From assembly GCF_036850765.1 (NCBI RefSeq), contig NC_089498.1, forward strand, positions 55,355,795 to 55,419,794: 64,000 nucleotides of DNA, in the 5' to 3' direction. The notes beneath the pieces are model-generated. The model had not been told where the DNA came from. It did not search any database and was given only the letters and a program-made list of their open reading frames with translations. Position 1 is the stretch's first letter, and each line of letters starts with the position of its first letter. The position numbers and the translations under genes are program-made. Origin of the DNA: Saccopteryx bilineata. Its lineage: Eukaryota > Chordata > Mammalia > Chiroptera > Emballonuridae. Of this stretch, positions 12,498 to 24,865 are shown piece after piece.

Positions 12498-12997
12498 GAT
12501 TAAATGGTCCAATCAAAAGACATAGGGTAGCTTCATGAATAAGAAAACAGGATACTTACATATGCTATATACAAGAGACCCACCTCAGAACAAAAGATAC
12601 ACATAGACTGAAAGTGAAAGGATAGAAAAAAGTATTTCATTCAAATGAAAATTAAAAAGGCTGGTATAGCAATACTTATATCTGACAAAATAGACTTTAA
12701 AACAAAGGCTACAAAGAAGATCATAATGATAAAGGGAGCAATTCAAAATAAAGATATAACCATTGTAAATATATATGAGCCTAATATAGGAGCACCTTAT
12801 AAAGCAGATTTTGATGGAAATAAAGGGCAAGATCAACAGCAATACTATAATAGTAGGGGACTTTAATACCCCACTATCATCAATGGATAGATTCTCCAGA
12901 CAGAAAATTAACAAGAAACAGTGGCCTTAAATGATACATTAGATCAACTGGATTTAATTGGTATCTTTAGAATCTTTCATCCAAAAGCAGCAGAATA

Positions 12998-13377
12998 GGC
13001 CCTGGCCGGTTGACTCAGTGGTATAGCATCGGCCTGGCATGCAGGAGTCCCAAGTTTGATTCCCAGCCAGGGCACACAGGAGAAGTGCCCATCTGCTTCT
13101 CCACCCCTCCCCCTCTCCTTCCTCTCTGTCTCTCTCTTCCCCTCCTACAGCCAAGGCTCCATTGGAGCAAAGTTGGCTCTGGGCGCTGAGGATGGCTCTA
13201 TGGCCTCTGCCTCAGGTGCTAGAATGAATGGCTCTGGATGCAACAGAGCAATGCCCCAGATGGGCAGAGTATCGTCCCCTGGTGGGCATGCTGGGTGGAT
13301 CCTGGTAGGGTGCATGCGGGAGTCTGTCTGACTGCCTCCCCATTTCCAACTTCAGAAAAATACAAAAAAGAAAAAAA
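12998..13377 (+). mobile_element. SINE-A copy in the old L1 ORF2
   Basis: Full-length SINE-A (GGCCCTGGCCGG start, B-box GTTTGATTCCC) with a 15-bp duplication AAAAGCAGCAGAATA on both sides (12983-12997, 13378-13392). The duplicated bases are endonuclease-domain codons of the L1 it entered. Confidence 0.95.
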
Positions 13378-14393
13378 AAAAGCAGCAGAATATACATTCT
13401 TTTTCAAGTGCTCATGGTACATTCTCTAGGATAGACCACATGTTAGGACACAAAACAAGTCTCAATAAATTTAAGAAGAGTGAAATCATATCAAGTATCT
13501 TCTCTGATCTCAATGGCATAAAAGTAGAAATAAACTACAATAAAAAACTAAAAAACATTCAAACACTTGGAAGCTAAAGCACATGTTATTAAATAACAAA
13601 TGAGTTAACAATAAGATCAAGGAAGAAATAAAAAATTTCCAGAAAACAAATGAAAATGAACATACAACAACATAAAATCTATGAGACACAGCAAAAGCAG
13701 TCCTGAGAGGAAAGTTTATACCATTATAGGCATATCTTAAGAAGAAAAAGCTCAAATAAACAACTTAACCTGGTTCCTAAAGAAAACTAGAAAAACAACA
13801 ACAAATAAACCCAGAAGAAGCAGAAGTAAAAAATAATAAAGGTCAGAATAAAAATAAATGACATAGAGCCTAAAAAACAATACTAAAGATCAATGAAACC
13901 AAGAGCTGGTTCTTTGAAAAGGTAAACAAGATTGAAGAACCTTTAACCAGACTCATCAATAAAAAAAGAGAAAGGACTCAAATAAATAAAACTAGAAATG
14001 AAAATGGAGAAGTAACAACCAACACCACAGAAATAAAAAGGATTGTAAGAAAATACTATAAAGATTTATATGACAAAAAATTGGACAACCTAGGTGAAAT
14101 GGATAAATTCCAAGAAACATACAATCTTCCAAAACTCAATCTGAAAAAAATCAGAAAACCTAAACAGACCTATTACAACAAATGAAATTGAAAGAGTTAT
14201 CAAAAAGCTCCAAGCAAATATAAGTCATGGACCAGATGTCATACTAGGCAAATTTTACCAAACATTCAAAAAAGTATTAACACTTATACTTCTCAAGCTA
14301 GTCCTAAAAATTCAAGAGGCAGGAAGACTTTCAAGCTTTATCCTCATTCCAAAACCAGGTAAAAACACTATTAAGAAAGAAAACTGAGTGGAG

Positions 14394-14401
14394 TGACGTC
14401 A
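14394..14401. promoter_or_regulatory. CRE-like palindrome TGACGTCA in L1-A
   Basis: A perfect TGACGTCA, the CREB/ATF consensus, 9 bases from the L1-A 5' end. L1-B has the same octamer at the equivalent place. Function is inferred. Confidence 0.55.
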
Positions 14402-14821
14402 TAGAAATGGTGCCCTGAGGACCCAGACTGAAAAATCTCCCCAAAATTTCAACAAGTTCAACAACCAGAGACAGAAAAACCTATTCTTGGAGCATCCAAG
14501 AGTTTCACATCCTGAAGACAAAGGTAGGATTGAGCGAGAAATTGACTAAATATATAATCAACTCTGAGGGAAATAAGTCGGACAAAGAAACTCTCTGCCT
14601 TCCTCACTAACCTGAGCAAAGGCTGCTTTCACTTGGAACTGAGAGTCGGGAGGAGCTAGGGGTGTGGAGTTAGCTAGGCTGCAGCACGGACGTTCGTTCA
14701 ACCCGAGGAAAGAGAGTGCCTCTGGTGAATCAGCCCACATGAGCAAATGTCAGTGCGCCACACCCCAGCATCCCAGTTTCCGGCCTGCTCCAGGAGCGAC
14801 CACCCAAGCCCCGGCTGCGGG

Positions 14822-15025
14822 AAGCTCAGCCTCCCGCGCACGCCGGGCTGTGAGCAGCACAGCCCCCCATGTGCCGGCCGGGAGCAGCCCAGCCCCACAC
14901 GCGCCAGGCCCTGAGCAGCCCAGCTTCCCACGCAGGGTTTTGAGCAGCCCCGCCTCCTGTGCACCGTGCCGGGAGCAGTCCAGCCTCCCAGCCTCCCGTG
15001 CCCCGGGCCAGGAGCAGCCCAGCAA
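14822..15025 (+). repeat. About 31-bp GC-rich tandem repeat in the L1-A 5'UTR
   Basis: Six to seven degenerate units, each starting near GAGCAGCCCAGCCTCCC and ending in a GCGC/CCGG-rich part, with spacing of about 29-38 bp. A local CpG-rich island in AT-rich surroundings. Absent from L1-B. Confidence 0.8.
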
Positions 15026-16943
15026 CCACCCGCGTGTGAGTAATCACCGGTGCCATGAGCAGCAGCTGCCAGCTGCGCACGGGGAGTGCACCAAAGCGAA
15101 CTTCCCTATACCCGAGCTTCTCTAGGCAGATGGGGCGCCTCACTCAGCCATTCAAGCTAACAATCAAGCACGTGCGCAGCTTACAGTTTATTCTGGAGAA
15201 ATTCCACGGATCCAGTCGCTGAAATTAGCCTAACCCACAGGCTGCTTACTTCCCAACTGACCTACGTGGCTTTAATTGACAAGATCTCTCTCAGTCCAGC
15301 TATCCAAGACAATAGGCGTGATATTTTTTAGTGCCTCTTGCTAAAGGGGTGGGAGCAAGTTCTGATTGGTAGAGCTTTCATACTCAGGGACATATGCTAA
15401 AAAGAGGGACTTAGCAGTGTTAAGACCTCCTGTACTACAGGCAGCAACTAGGGCATCTTTTTCCCAGCCAAAACAGGCTACAAAGTGGGGAAAGCCTGGG
15501 GACAGTGGTCCCACAGAGTGCTGGGTGTAATGAACAGGCCTAGGAGCTCAGAGAACATCACCTTGAGAGCAACTGGCTCCCAGCCCCACCTAATTACGCT
15601 GGCTGCTCTAACTGCCAGAGCCTTACCCAGAGCCCTGCATTAAGTGGGGATAGAGTGGGGATTTGCCAGCTCTCTAAACCTCTTACTCCCCAGGCAGAGG
15701 CAGTGGTAGCCTCATAGCTGGATCATCAGGCTACTAATTCAGGAAGGAGAGACTAGAAGAGAGGCTCCAGGAAAACAGACTCTCTCATTGTTGGAGCCTG
15801 CAAATGCTAACAAGCCTTGACTACCAACGAGACTGAAGCCAAATATATGACATTGCCGTAGAGTCTCATCAACTGCAAATCCCTACCTAAGCGTGTCACA
15901 AGGGCAGAGCCTGGGGTACAGAGTCACCGACCAGGAAGAGGGAGAGGAAAGAAAAGGGAAGACGAACTTAACCTCTCAAATTCAGGAAAAATCAGGACTT
16001 TATAATTTGTTCCACTATTTCTTTTGTTTGTTTGTTTCTTTCATCCTCTTGCCTTTATTATTATACTAAATTATACTTGCCTTATACTAAATAGTATTAT
16101 TACTATTTTCTCAACCTTGGTCCTGTTATTCTCTGCCCATCTTACTCTTTTCTTTTCTTGAACTATACTACCCATAAGTGTTTCATTTTATTTCTTTTCT
16201 TCTTCCTTACTCTCCATGAGGGTTATACTTCAAAACCCTTAACTCTCCCTCTATTTTTGTTTTTTTTTCTTTTTTTCTTCCTTTATTTTTCCCCTTTTTC
16301 TTGTTTCTCCCTTTCTATTAGTTTCTTCTTTTCTCCTTTTAATTTTCCTCTCATTCAATCCTTAATCACGAACAAATTATTTAATTTGGGACTCGAGTTT
16401 TTTTGGATTTTTTGTGGCATTTTGGGTACTTTTTACTTTGCTTTTTAACTCAGTAGCATTTCTCCCAACCCAGGATCTCCATTCTTTTCAGTATTTGCTC
16501 CACTTAATACAATAGTTTGTTTTTTTCCCCCTTTTTCTGGTTTCTCCCTTATCCCTCTCATTATATCTCTTAGTCGACCATTACTTACAAGCAAATCATT
16601 TTATATTGGACCCAAATTTTTTCCTTTTTTGCATTTTGTGGGTCCCTACTTCCTTTTTGCCCCTTGAAGAGTTCCCCCCAACTCAGGCCCTCCGTTATAG
16701 GCAGTTTTTATTTCTTTAGCATAATATAATTCACAGCTTATCACAATATTTTCCTAAGGAAGAGGAAAGAGGAGGGGAAGAGAAGAAAAAAAAAGGGGAG
16801 GGAAATAATAAATTATTATTGGGTTTTTTGTGTTTTTTTTCCAATTTTTTTTATTTTTTATTTTTTTATTTAATTTTTTTATTTTTTTCTACTTTTTATT
16901 CTTTATTAATTCTCATTAGTGCTATCAACAAGACCACCCTCAG

Positions 16944-17932
16944 ATGCCATTAAGAAAAAGGAAATCAAATATCATGGATACAAAAGAAAGAGAAGTAACA
17001 CAGATAGATGTGGAAAAATCTATGGAGAAAAAAATTAATATATTGGAAACCTTGGAGCTAAATGACAGAGAATTTAAAATAGAAATCCTAAAAATACTCA
17101 GAGATATACAAGAAAACACAGAAAGGCAATATAGGGAGCTCAGAAAACAACTCAATGAACACAAAGAATATATGTCCAAGAAAATTTAAACTATAAAAAC
17201 AAATCAAACAGAAAAGAAAAAAAAATTTCAATTCATGAACTGAAAAACGAGGTAACAAGCTTAGCTAATAGAACAGGCCCGATAGAAGATAGGATTAGTG
17301 ACATAGAAGACAAGCAACTTGAGGCACAACAGAGAGAAGAAGAGAGAGACTCAAAAATTTAAAAAAATGAGAAAGGCCTACAGGAATTGTCTGACTCCAT
17401 CAAAAAGAATAACATAAGAATAATAGGTATATCAGAGGGAGAAGAGAGAGAAAATGAAATGGAGAATTTATTCAAACAAATAATAGACGAGAACTTCCCA
17501 AGCCTGTGGAAAGAACTAAAGCCTCAAATTCAAGAAGCAAACAGAACACTGAGTTTTCTTAACCACAACAAACCTACTCCAAGGCACATCATAATGAAAA
17601 TGGCACAAACCAACGACAAAGAAAAAATTCTCAAGGCAGCCAGGGAAAAGAAGAATACAACATATAAAGGAAGGCCTATTAGATAATCATCAGATTTCTC
17701 AACAGAAACTCTACATGCTAGAATAGAGTGGACCCCAATATTTAAAGTCTTGAAAGAGAGGAACTTTCAGCCAAGAATACTATACCCATCAAAGTTATCC
17801 TTCAAGTACGAAGGAGAAATAAAAACATTCACAAATACAGAAAAGATGAGGGAATTTATCATCATAAAACCCCCACTCCAGGAAATACTAAAGGGGGTTT
17901 TCCAACCAGATCCAAAGAACAAAACAAAATAA
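16944..17932 (+). pseudogene. L1-A ORF1 (RNA-binding chaperone), broken
   Basis: Starts ATGCCATTAAGAAAAAGG at 16944. Codons 30-85 form a Lys/Glu/Leu-rich coiled coil; after a stop (about 17187) and a frameshift in an A-run near 17217-17226 come the RRM (IRIIGISEGEE, about 17417) and the C-terminal domain (PRHIIMK, about 17579; PLQEILKGV, about 17873). Further stops lie near 17359 and 17684. ORF1p normally trimerises and coats L1 RNA. The order and length (about 330 codons) fit the family; the protein would not be made intact. Confidence 0.88.
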
Positions 17933-18268
17933 AACCACAAGTAAAAGCTCCACCAAGAACACAGTAAAACCAAATTTAAACTGTGACAACAAAAGCAAAA
18001 TAAAAAGGGGAGAGGACAGAGATTAACAGTAGCAAAAGATGATGAACTGCAGAAACACTTGCAAGATAGGGTACTACAATGAATATGGTACCCTTTTCAT
18101 TACTTAATGGTAACCACCCTTGAAAAAAAACACCACAAAAGCACATGACTTAAAAAAGGTAGCAACAGAGAAAAGAAGTATGGAATACAAACAAACAAAA
18201 ACAAATGATAGAAAAACAAAAGAGAAGAATCAAACAAGATACAAAACTAACAGAAAGCAATTTATAAA

Positions 18269-21200
18269 ATGGCAATAGGGAATCCACAAGTGTCAATAAT
18301 TACACTATCCGTAAATGGATTAAACTCACCAATAAAAAGACACAGAGTAGTAGAATGGATTAAAAAAGAAAATCCAACTGTATGCTGCCTACAAGAAACA
18401 CATCTAAGCAACAAGGGTAAAAACAAATTCAAAGTGAAAGGCTGGAAAACAATACTCCAAGCAAATAACATCCAAAAAAAAAAAAGCAGGCATAGCAATA
18501 CTCATATCTAATAATGCTGACTACAAGACAGCAAAAGTACTCAGAGACAAAAATGGTCATTTCATAATGATTAAGGGGATGCTGAATCAAGAAGACAAAA
18601 CAATCCTTAATATATATGCACCAAACCAAGGAGCACCAAAATATATAAGACAGCTACTTATTGACCTAAAAACAAAAACTGACAAAAATACAATCATACT
18701 TAGAGACTTCAATACACCACTGATGGCTCTAGATTGGTCATCCAAACAGAAAATCAATAAAGATATAGTGACCTTAAACAAAACACTAGAGCACCTGGAT
18801 ATGATAGACATCTACAGAATATTTCATTCCAAAGCGACAGAATATACATTTTTCTCTAGTGTACATGGAACATTCTCAAGAATTGACCATATGTTGGGCC
18901 ATAAAAATAATATCAGTAAATTCAGAAAAATTGAAATTATACCAAGCATATTTTCTGATCATAAAGCCTTGAAACTAGAATTCAAATGCAAAAAAGAAGA
19001 AAAAAGCCCCACAAAAATGTGGAAACTAAACAACACACTTTTAAAAAATGAATGGGTCAAAGAAAAAATAAGCGCAGAGATCAAAAGATATATACAGACA
19101 AATGAAAATGACAATACGACATATCAGAATCTATGGGATGCAGCAAAAGCAGTGATAAGAGGGAAGTTCATATCACTTCAGGCCTATATGAACAAACAAG
19201 AGAGAGCCCAAGTGAACCACTTAACTTCACACCTGAAAAAAGAAGAACAAAAACAACCCAAAACCAGCTGAAAAAAGGAGATAATAAAAATCAGAGCAGA
19301 AATAAATGAAATAGAGAACAGAAAAATGATAGAAAAAATTAATAGAACAAGGAGCTGGTTCTTTGAAAAGATCAACAAAATTGACAAACCCCTGGCAATA
19401 CTGGAAAACAGAGAAAGGACTCATATAAACAAAATCCAAATGAAACAGGAGAAATCACCATGGACATCGTAGATATACAAAGAATTATTGTAGAATACTC
19501 TGAAAAACTTTATGCCACTAAATTCAACAACCTAGAAGAAATGGATAAATTCCTAGAACAATAAACCTTCCTAGACTGAGTCTTGAAGAAGCAAAAAGCG
19601 TAAACAGACCTATTAGTAGAGAAGAAATAGAAATAACCATTAAAAACCTCCCCAAAAATAAAAGTCCAGGCCCAGATGGCTATACTAGTGAATTCTATCA
19701 AACATTCAAAGAAGACTTGGTCCCTATTCTACAGAAGGTCTTCCAAAAAATTGAAGAAGAAGCAATACTTCGAAACAAATTTTATGAGGCTAACATAACC
19801 CTCATACCAAAACTGGCAAGAATGGCACAAAAAAAGAAAACTACAGACCAATATCTCTAATGAATACAGATGCTAAAATACTAAATAAAATACTGGCAAA
19901 TTGAATACAACAACATATTAAAAAAATAACACATCATGATCAAGTGGGATTCATCCCAGAATCTCAAGGATGGTTCAACATACGTAAAACGGTTAACGTA
20001 ATACACCACATCCACAAAACAAAGAATAAAAACCACATGATTTTATCAATAGATGCAGAAAAGGCATTTGATAAAATACAACACAACTTTATGTTTAAGA
20101 CACTCAACAAAATGGGGATAGAAGGAAAATATCTCAACATGATAAAGGCCATATATGATAAACCATCAGCCAACATCACATTAAATGGCATAAAACTGAG
20201 GACTTTTCCCCTTAAATCAGGAACAAGACAGGGTTGTCCACTCTCTCCACTCTTATTTAACATGGTGCTAGAAGTTCTGGCCAGAGCAATCAGACAAGAG
20301 TAAGAAATAAAAGGCATCCATATCGGCAAGGAAGAAGTAAAGGTATCACTTTTTGCAGATGATATGATCCTATACATCGAAAACCCGAAAGACTCCACAA
20401 AAAGATTACTAGAAATAATAAACCAGTACAGTAAGGTCGCAGGATACAAAATTAACATACAAAAGTCTATAGCCTTTCTCTATGCCAACAATGAAATATT
20501 AGACAACGAACTCAAAAAAATAATCCCCTTCACGATTGCAACAAAAAAAATAAAATACCTAGGAATAAACATAACAATGAATGTAAAGGACCTATATAAT
20601 GAAAACTACAAAGCATTGTTAAGGGAAATCGAAAAAGATACAATGAGATGGAAAAATATTCCTTGTTCGTGGGTAGGAAGAATAAATATTATCAAAATGG
20701 CCATATTATCCAAAGCAATATATAAATTTAATGCAATTCTCATCAAAATTCCTATGACATTCTTTAAAGAAATGGAACAAAAAATCATCAGATTTATATG
20801 GAACTATAAAAAACCCTGATTAGCCAAAGCAATCCTAAGGAAAAAGAATGAAGCTGGGGGCATTACAATACCTGACTTCAAACTATATTATAGGGCCAGG
20901 ATAATCAAAACAGTATGGTAGGCCCTGTCCGGTTGGCTCAGCGGTAGAGCGTCGGCCTGGCGTGTGGGGGACCTGGGTTCGATTCCCAGCCAGGGCACAC
21001 AGGAGAAGCGCCCATTTGCTTCTCCACCCCCACCCCCTCCTTCCTCTCTGTCTCTCTCTTCCCCTCCTGCAGCCAAGGCTCCATTGGAGCAAAGATGGCC
21101 TGGGTGCTGGGGATGGCTCCTTGACATCTGCCCCAGGCGCTAGAGTGGCTCTGGTCATGGTAGAGCGATGCTCTGGAGGGGCAGATCATCGCCCCCTGGT

Positions 21201-22491
21201 GGGCGTGCCGGGTGGATCCTGGTAGGGTACATACGGGAGTCTGTCTGACTGTCTCTCCCCATTTCCAGCTTCAGAAAAATACAAAAAAGAAAGAAAGAAA
21301 GAAAGAAAAACAGCATGGTATTGGCAGAAAAATAGACACTCAGACCAATGGAACAGAATAGAAAGTCCAGAAATAAAACCACATATATATGGTCAAATAA
21401 TTTTTGATCAAGGGGCCAACAACACAATGGAGAAAAGAAAGCCTCTTTAACAAATGGTGCTGGGAAAACTGGAAAGCCACATGCAAAAGAATGAAACTTG
21501 ACTGCAGCTTGTCTCCTTGTATGAAAATTAATTCAAAATGGATCAAAGACCTAAATATAAGACCTGAAACAATAAAGTACATAGAAGAAATCATAGGTAC
21601 TAAACTCATGGACCTGGGTTTTAAAGAGCATTTTATGAATTTGACTCCAAAGGCAAGAGAAGTGAAGGCAAAGATAAATGAATGGGACTACATCAGACTA
21701 AAAAGTTTTTGCTCAGCAAGAGTAACTGACAACAAAATAAACAGACAGCCAAGTAAATGGGAAATGATATTTTTCAAACAACAGCTCAGATAAGGGCCTA
21801 ATATCCAAAATTTACAAAGAACTTATAAAACTCAACAACAAACAAACAAACAATCCAATAAAAAAATGGGAAGAGGACATGAACAGACACTTCTCCCACG
21901 AAGAAATACAGATGGCCAACAGATATATGAAGAGATGCTCATCTTCATTAGTTATTAAAGAAATGCAAATCAAAACTACAATGCGATACCACCTCACACC
22001 TGTTAGATTAGTTATCAACATGACAGGGTAATAGCAAATGCTGGAGAGGCTGTGGAGAAAAAGGAACCCTCATTCACTGTTGGTGGGACTGTAAAGTAGT
22101 GCAACCATTATGGAAGAAAGTATGGTGGTTCCTCAAGAAACTGAAAATAGAACTACCTTATGACCCAGCAATCCCTCTACTGGGTATATACCCCCCAAAC
22201 TCAGAAACATTGATACGTAAAGACACATGTAGCCCCATGTTCATTGCAGCATTGTTCACAGTGGCCAAAACATGGAAACAACCAAAAAGCCCTTCAATAG
22301 AAGACTGGATAAAGAAGATGTGGCACATATACACTATGGAATACTACTCAGCCATAAGAAATGATGACATCGGATCATTTACAACAAAATGGTGGAATCT
22401 TGGTAACATTATACGGAGTGAAATTAGTAAATCAGAAAAAACCAAGAACTACATGATTCCATACATTGGTGGGACATATAAACGAGACTAA
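18269..22491 (+). pseudogene. L1-A ORF2 (endonuclease/reverse transcriptase), broken
   Basis: Endonuclease first: NGLNSP, QETHL (about 18394), NIYAPN (about 18612), SRIDHMLG (about 18880), SDHKAL (about 18955). The usual GDFNTP is RDFNTP here, a change at a conserved site. RT follows: SPGPDG (about 19663), the [12 protein letters not shown] box, [14 protein letters not shown] (about 20220) and FADDM (about 20357). The Cys/Trp-rich C-terminal region is near 22085-22145. It is interrupted by an extra-A frameshift (about 18474-18486), several stops, and a SINE-A at 20921. Retrotransposition machinery, now dead. Confidence 0.9.
20921..21306 (+). mobile_element. SINE-A copy in L1-A ORF2
   Basis: Full-length SINE-A (A-box TGGCTCAGCGGTAG, B-box GGTTCGATTCCC, tail (AAAG)n). 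Flanked by AAAACAGTATGGTA (20907-20920) and AAAACAGCATGGTA (21307-21320). It is the youngest layer of the nest here. Confidence 0.95.
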
Positions 22492-22520
22492 GAGACATGG
22501 ACAAGAGTGTGGTTGTTACC

Positions 22521-22570
22521 GGGGTCAGGGTAGGGAGGGCGTGGGAGGGAAGGAGGAGAGGGTGAGGGGC
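22521..22570 (+). repeat. G-rich tract in the L1-A 3'UTR
   Basis: Repeated GGG/GGGG runs (GGGGTCAGGGTAGGGAGGG and beyond) can form a G-quadruplex. A polypurine G-rich tract is a known feature of mammalian L1 3'UTRs; the L1 at 60088 has an equivalent. Confidence 0.75.
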
Positions 22571-24603
22571 ACAAAGAAAACTAGATAAAAGGTGACGGAG
22601 GACAATCTGACTTTGGGTGATGGGTATGCAACATCAGTGAATGACAAGATAATCTGGACATGTTTTCTTTGAATATATGTACCCTGATTTATTGATGTCA
22701 CCCCATTAACATTAATTAAAAATTTGTAAAAAAGAAAAAGAAAACTATAGGCCAATATCCTTGATGAACATAGATGCTAAAATTCTCAACAAAATAATAA
22801 CAAACTGGATCCAGCAATACGTCTAAAAGATCATAAATCACAATCAAGTGGGATTTATTCTAGTGAGTAAGGGTGTTAGAATATTCAAAAAATCAATGTG
22901 ATTCATTACATAAACAAATTGAAGGATGAAAATCACATGATTATATTAATAGATGTAAAAAAAGCATTTGATAAAATCCAGCACCCATTTATGATCAAAA
23001 CTCTTAGCAAAGTGAGAATATAGGAAATATACCTCAAGATAATAAACGCCATATATGACAAAGCAATAGCCCACATAATACTCAATGGGAAAAAATTAAA
23101 AGCATACTCCTTAAGATCAGAAACAAGGTAAGGGTGCCCCCTTTTACCACTCTTATTCAACATAGTTCTAGAAGTCCTAGACACAGCAATCAGATAAGGA
23201 GAAATAAAAGGAACCATAAAAACTAATTAGCCAAATAATCTTGAAAATGAAGAATGAACTGGAAGGTATCACACTTCCTGATATCAAGCTGTACTTCAAG
23301 GCAATTACAATCAAAACAGCTTGGTACTGGCATAAGAACAGGCATACAGATCAATGGAATAGAACAGAGTACCCAGAAATAAACCATGCCTTTATGGTCA
23401 GTTGATATTTGACAAAGAAGGTAAGAGTATATAATGGAGTAAAGACAGTCTCTTTAATAAATAGTGCTGGGAAAACTGGAAAGATACATAAAAAAAAAAG
23501 TGAAACTAGACCACCAACTTACACCATTCACAAAAATAAACTCAAAATGAATAAAAGACTTACATGTAAGTCACAAAACCATAAAAATCTTGGAAGACAA
23601 AGTAGGCAGTAAACTTTCTGATATCTCTTGTAGCAATATTTTTGTCAATATATTTCAAGGGGCAAGTGAAATAAAGGACAAAATAAACAAATGGAACTAT
23701 ATCAAACTGAAAAGCTTTTGCACAGCAAAAGGCACCATTAACAAAATAAAAGGACAACCCACACAATGGGAGAACATATTTGCCAATACGTCTGATAAAG
23801 GGTTAATAACCAAATTTAATAAAGAACTTCTAAAACTCAACACCCAGAAGGTAAGCAATCCAATTAAAGAATGGGATAGGAACTGAATAGACACTTCTCC
23901 AAAGGGAACATACAAATGGCCAATAGGCATATGAAAAAACGTTCAATGTCATTTATTATCAGATAAATGAAAATTAAAACCACAATGAGATTTCACCTCA
24001 CACCTGTCAGAATGGCATTTATTAACAAATCAACATGCAACAATGTGCTGGTGGGAGTGTGGAAAAAAGGGAACCCTCCTGCACTACTGGTGGGAATGCA
24101 GACTTATGTAGCCACTGGGGAAAACAGTATGGAGATTCCTCAAAAATTAAAAATTGAACTGCCTTTTGACCCAGCTATCCTACTTTTGATAATATATCCT
24201 AAGAATACCAAAACACTGATTCAGAAGAAGATATGCACCCCCATGTTTATTGCAGCATTGTTTACAATAGCCAAAATCTGGAAACAGCCCAAGTGTCTGT
24301 AAGTAGAAGGGTGGATTAAAAATCTGTGGTCCATATACATAGTGGAATACTACATGGTCATGAAAAAGAAGGAAATCTTACTTTTTGCGATGGCATGGAT
24401 GGACCTGGAGATTATTATGCTAAGTGAAATAAGCCAGGCAGGGAAAGATAAATATATAATCTCACTTGTATGTGGATTCTAATGAACAAGGTGAACTAAG
24501 GAACAGAATAGAGGCAGAGGCGGGGTCACAGGGAGCAGAATGTCAGCAGTCAGAGGGAAGAGGTGAGGGGATGGGGTCAGAAAAGGTTAAGGGATTAGTG
24601 AAA

Positions 24604-24627
24604 TTATATATATATATATGTTATGTG

Positions 24628-24698
<71 letters not shown>

Positions 24699-24706
24699 CA
24701 CATAAC
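24604..24706. repeat. (TA)n microsatellite inside an inverted repeat
   Basis: A TA tract of about 65 bases is bounded by GTTATGTGTTA (24620-24630) and its exact complement TAACACATAAC (24696-24706), forming one long potential cruciform. It lies in the 3'UTR of the old L1. Confidence 0.9.
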
Positions 24707-24865
24707 AGGACAGCAAATCCCAGTGGGAAGGGAGGAGGGAAATAGGGAGAAGGGGAAAAAGAGAGTGTAATGGGGAGCACATGGTTTGGGGAGCGAGGGT
24801 GTTATATTGAGTGGGGCAATTGCATCCATGTTAACACAATAAATTTAAATTAATAAGAAGTAAAA

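Larger units (their letters stand above)
14386..16943 (+). promoter_or_regulatory. L1-A 5'UTR (internal promoter region)
   Basis: Three parts are visible: a 5' segment of about 250 bp shared with L1-B, a GC-rich tandem-repeat block (14822-15025), and a long pyrimidine-rich part (about 16010-16900) of T/C runs before ORF1. It is unusually long at about 2.56 kb. Promoter activity is inferred from L1 biology. The 153-codon open frame through the repeat block is a low-complexity artefact. Confidence 0.75.
14386..22732 (+). mobile_element. L1-A: full-length L1 nested in the old L1
   Basis: A complete L1 inserted into ORF2 of the older L1. The duplication AAGAAAGAAAACT (14373-14385) and its diverged partner AGAAAAAGAAAACT (about 22733-22746) bracket it, and the host ORF2 text resumes at CTATAGGCCAATATCC. 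Parts: 5'UTR 14386-16943, ORF1 16944-17932, spacer 17933-18268, ORF2 18269-22491, 3'UTR 22492 to the A-rich end. About 7.9 kb after removing its SINE-A. The length excess over a 6-kb L1 comes from the 2.5-kb 5'UTR. ORFs are frameshifted, so it is inactive. Confidence 0.93.
12268..24481 (+). pseudogene. L1 ORF2 remnant (old L1), split by three insertions
   Basis: Pieces of the endonuclease/reverse transcriptase lie at 12268-12323, 12498-12997, 13378-14385 and 22747-24481. Endonuclease landmarks include a NIYEPN motif (about 12765) and a GDFNTP-like motif (about 12858). RT landmarks are an AFDKIQ box (about 22962) and a GCPLLPLLFN box (about 23129), the latter just after an in-frame TAA. At about 23216 the sequence jumps from just after that box to the region following the thumb, so the FADD catalytic box is deleted. 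Not functional. Confidence 0.8.
9960..24865 (+). mobile_element. Old L1 (LINE-1), near full length, host of a nest of insertions
   Basis: An L1 with a recognisable 5'UTR (9960 to about 11290), ORF1 remnant, ORF2 remnant and 3'UTR ending in an A-rich tail near 24865. It is broken by an LTR (about 10811-11160), an hAT relic (12324-12497), a SINE-A (12998-13377) and a complete younger L1 (14386-22732). Without these it is about 6 kb, the usual full length. Many stops and indels, including loss of the RT catalytic box, make it inactive. I did not find a convincing outer target duplication. Confidence 0.85.

Noticed and set aside
14822..15025. Host CpG-island promoter
   Set aside because: The island is bounded by L1 5'UTR sequence and made of an L1-internal tandem repeat; no exon follows.
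14664..15125. Proline/alanine/serine-rich 153-codon frame in a GC-rich island
   Set aside because: The frame results from about 31-bp tandem repeats in the L1-A 5'UTR; antisense frames are equally open.
19964..20458. 164-codon antisense frame
   Set aside because: Shadow of the L1-A reverse transcriptase on the other strand.
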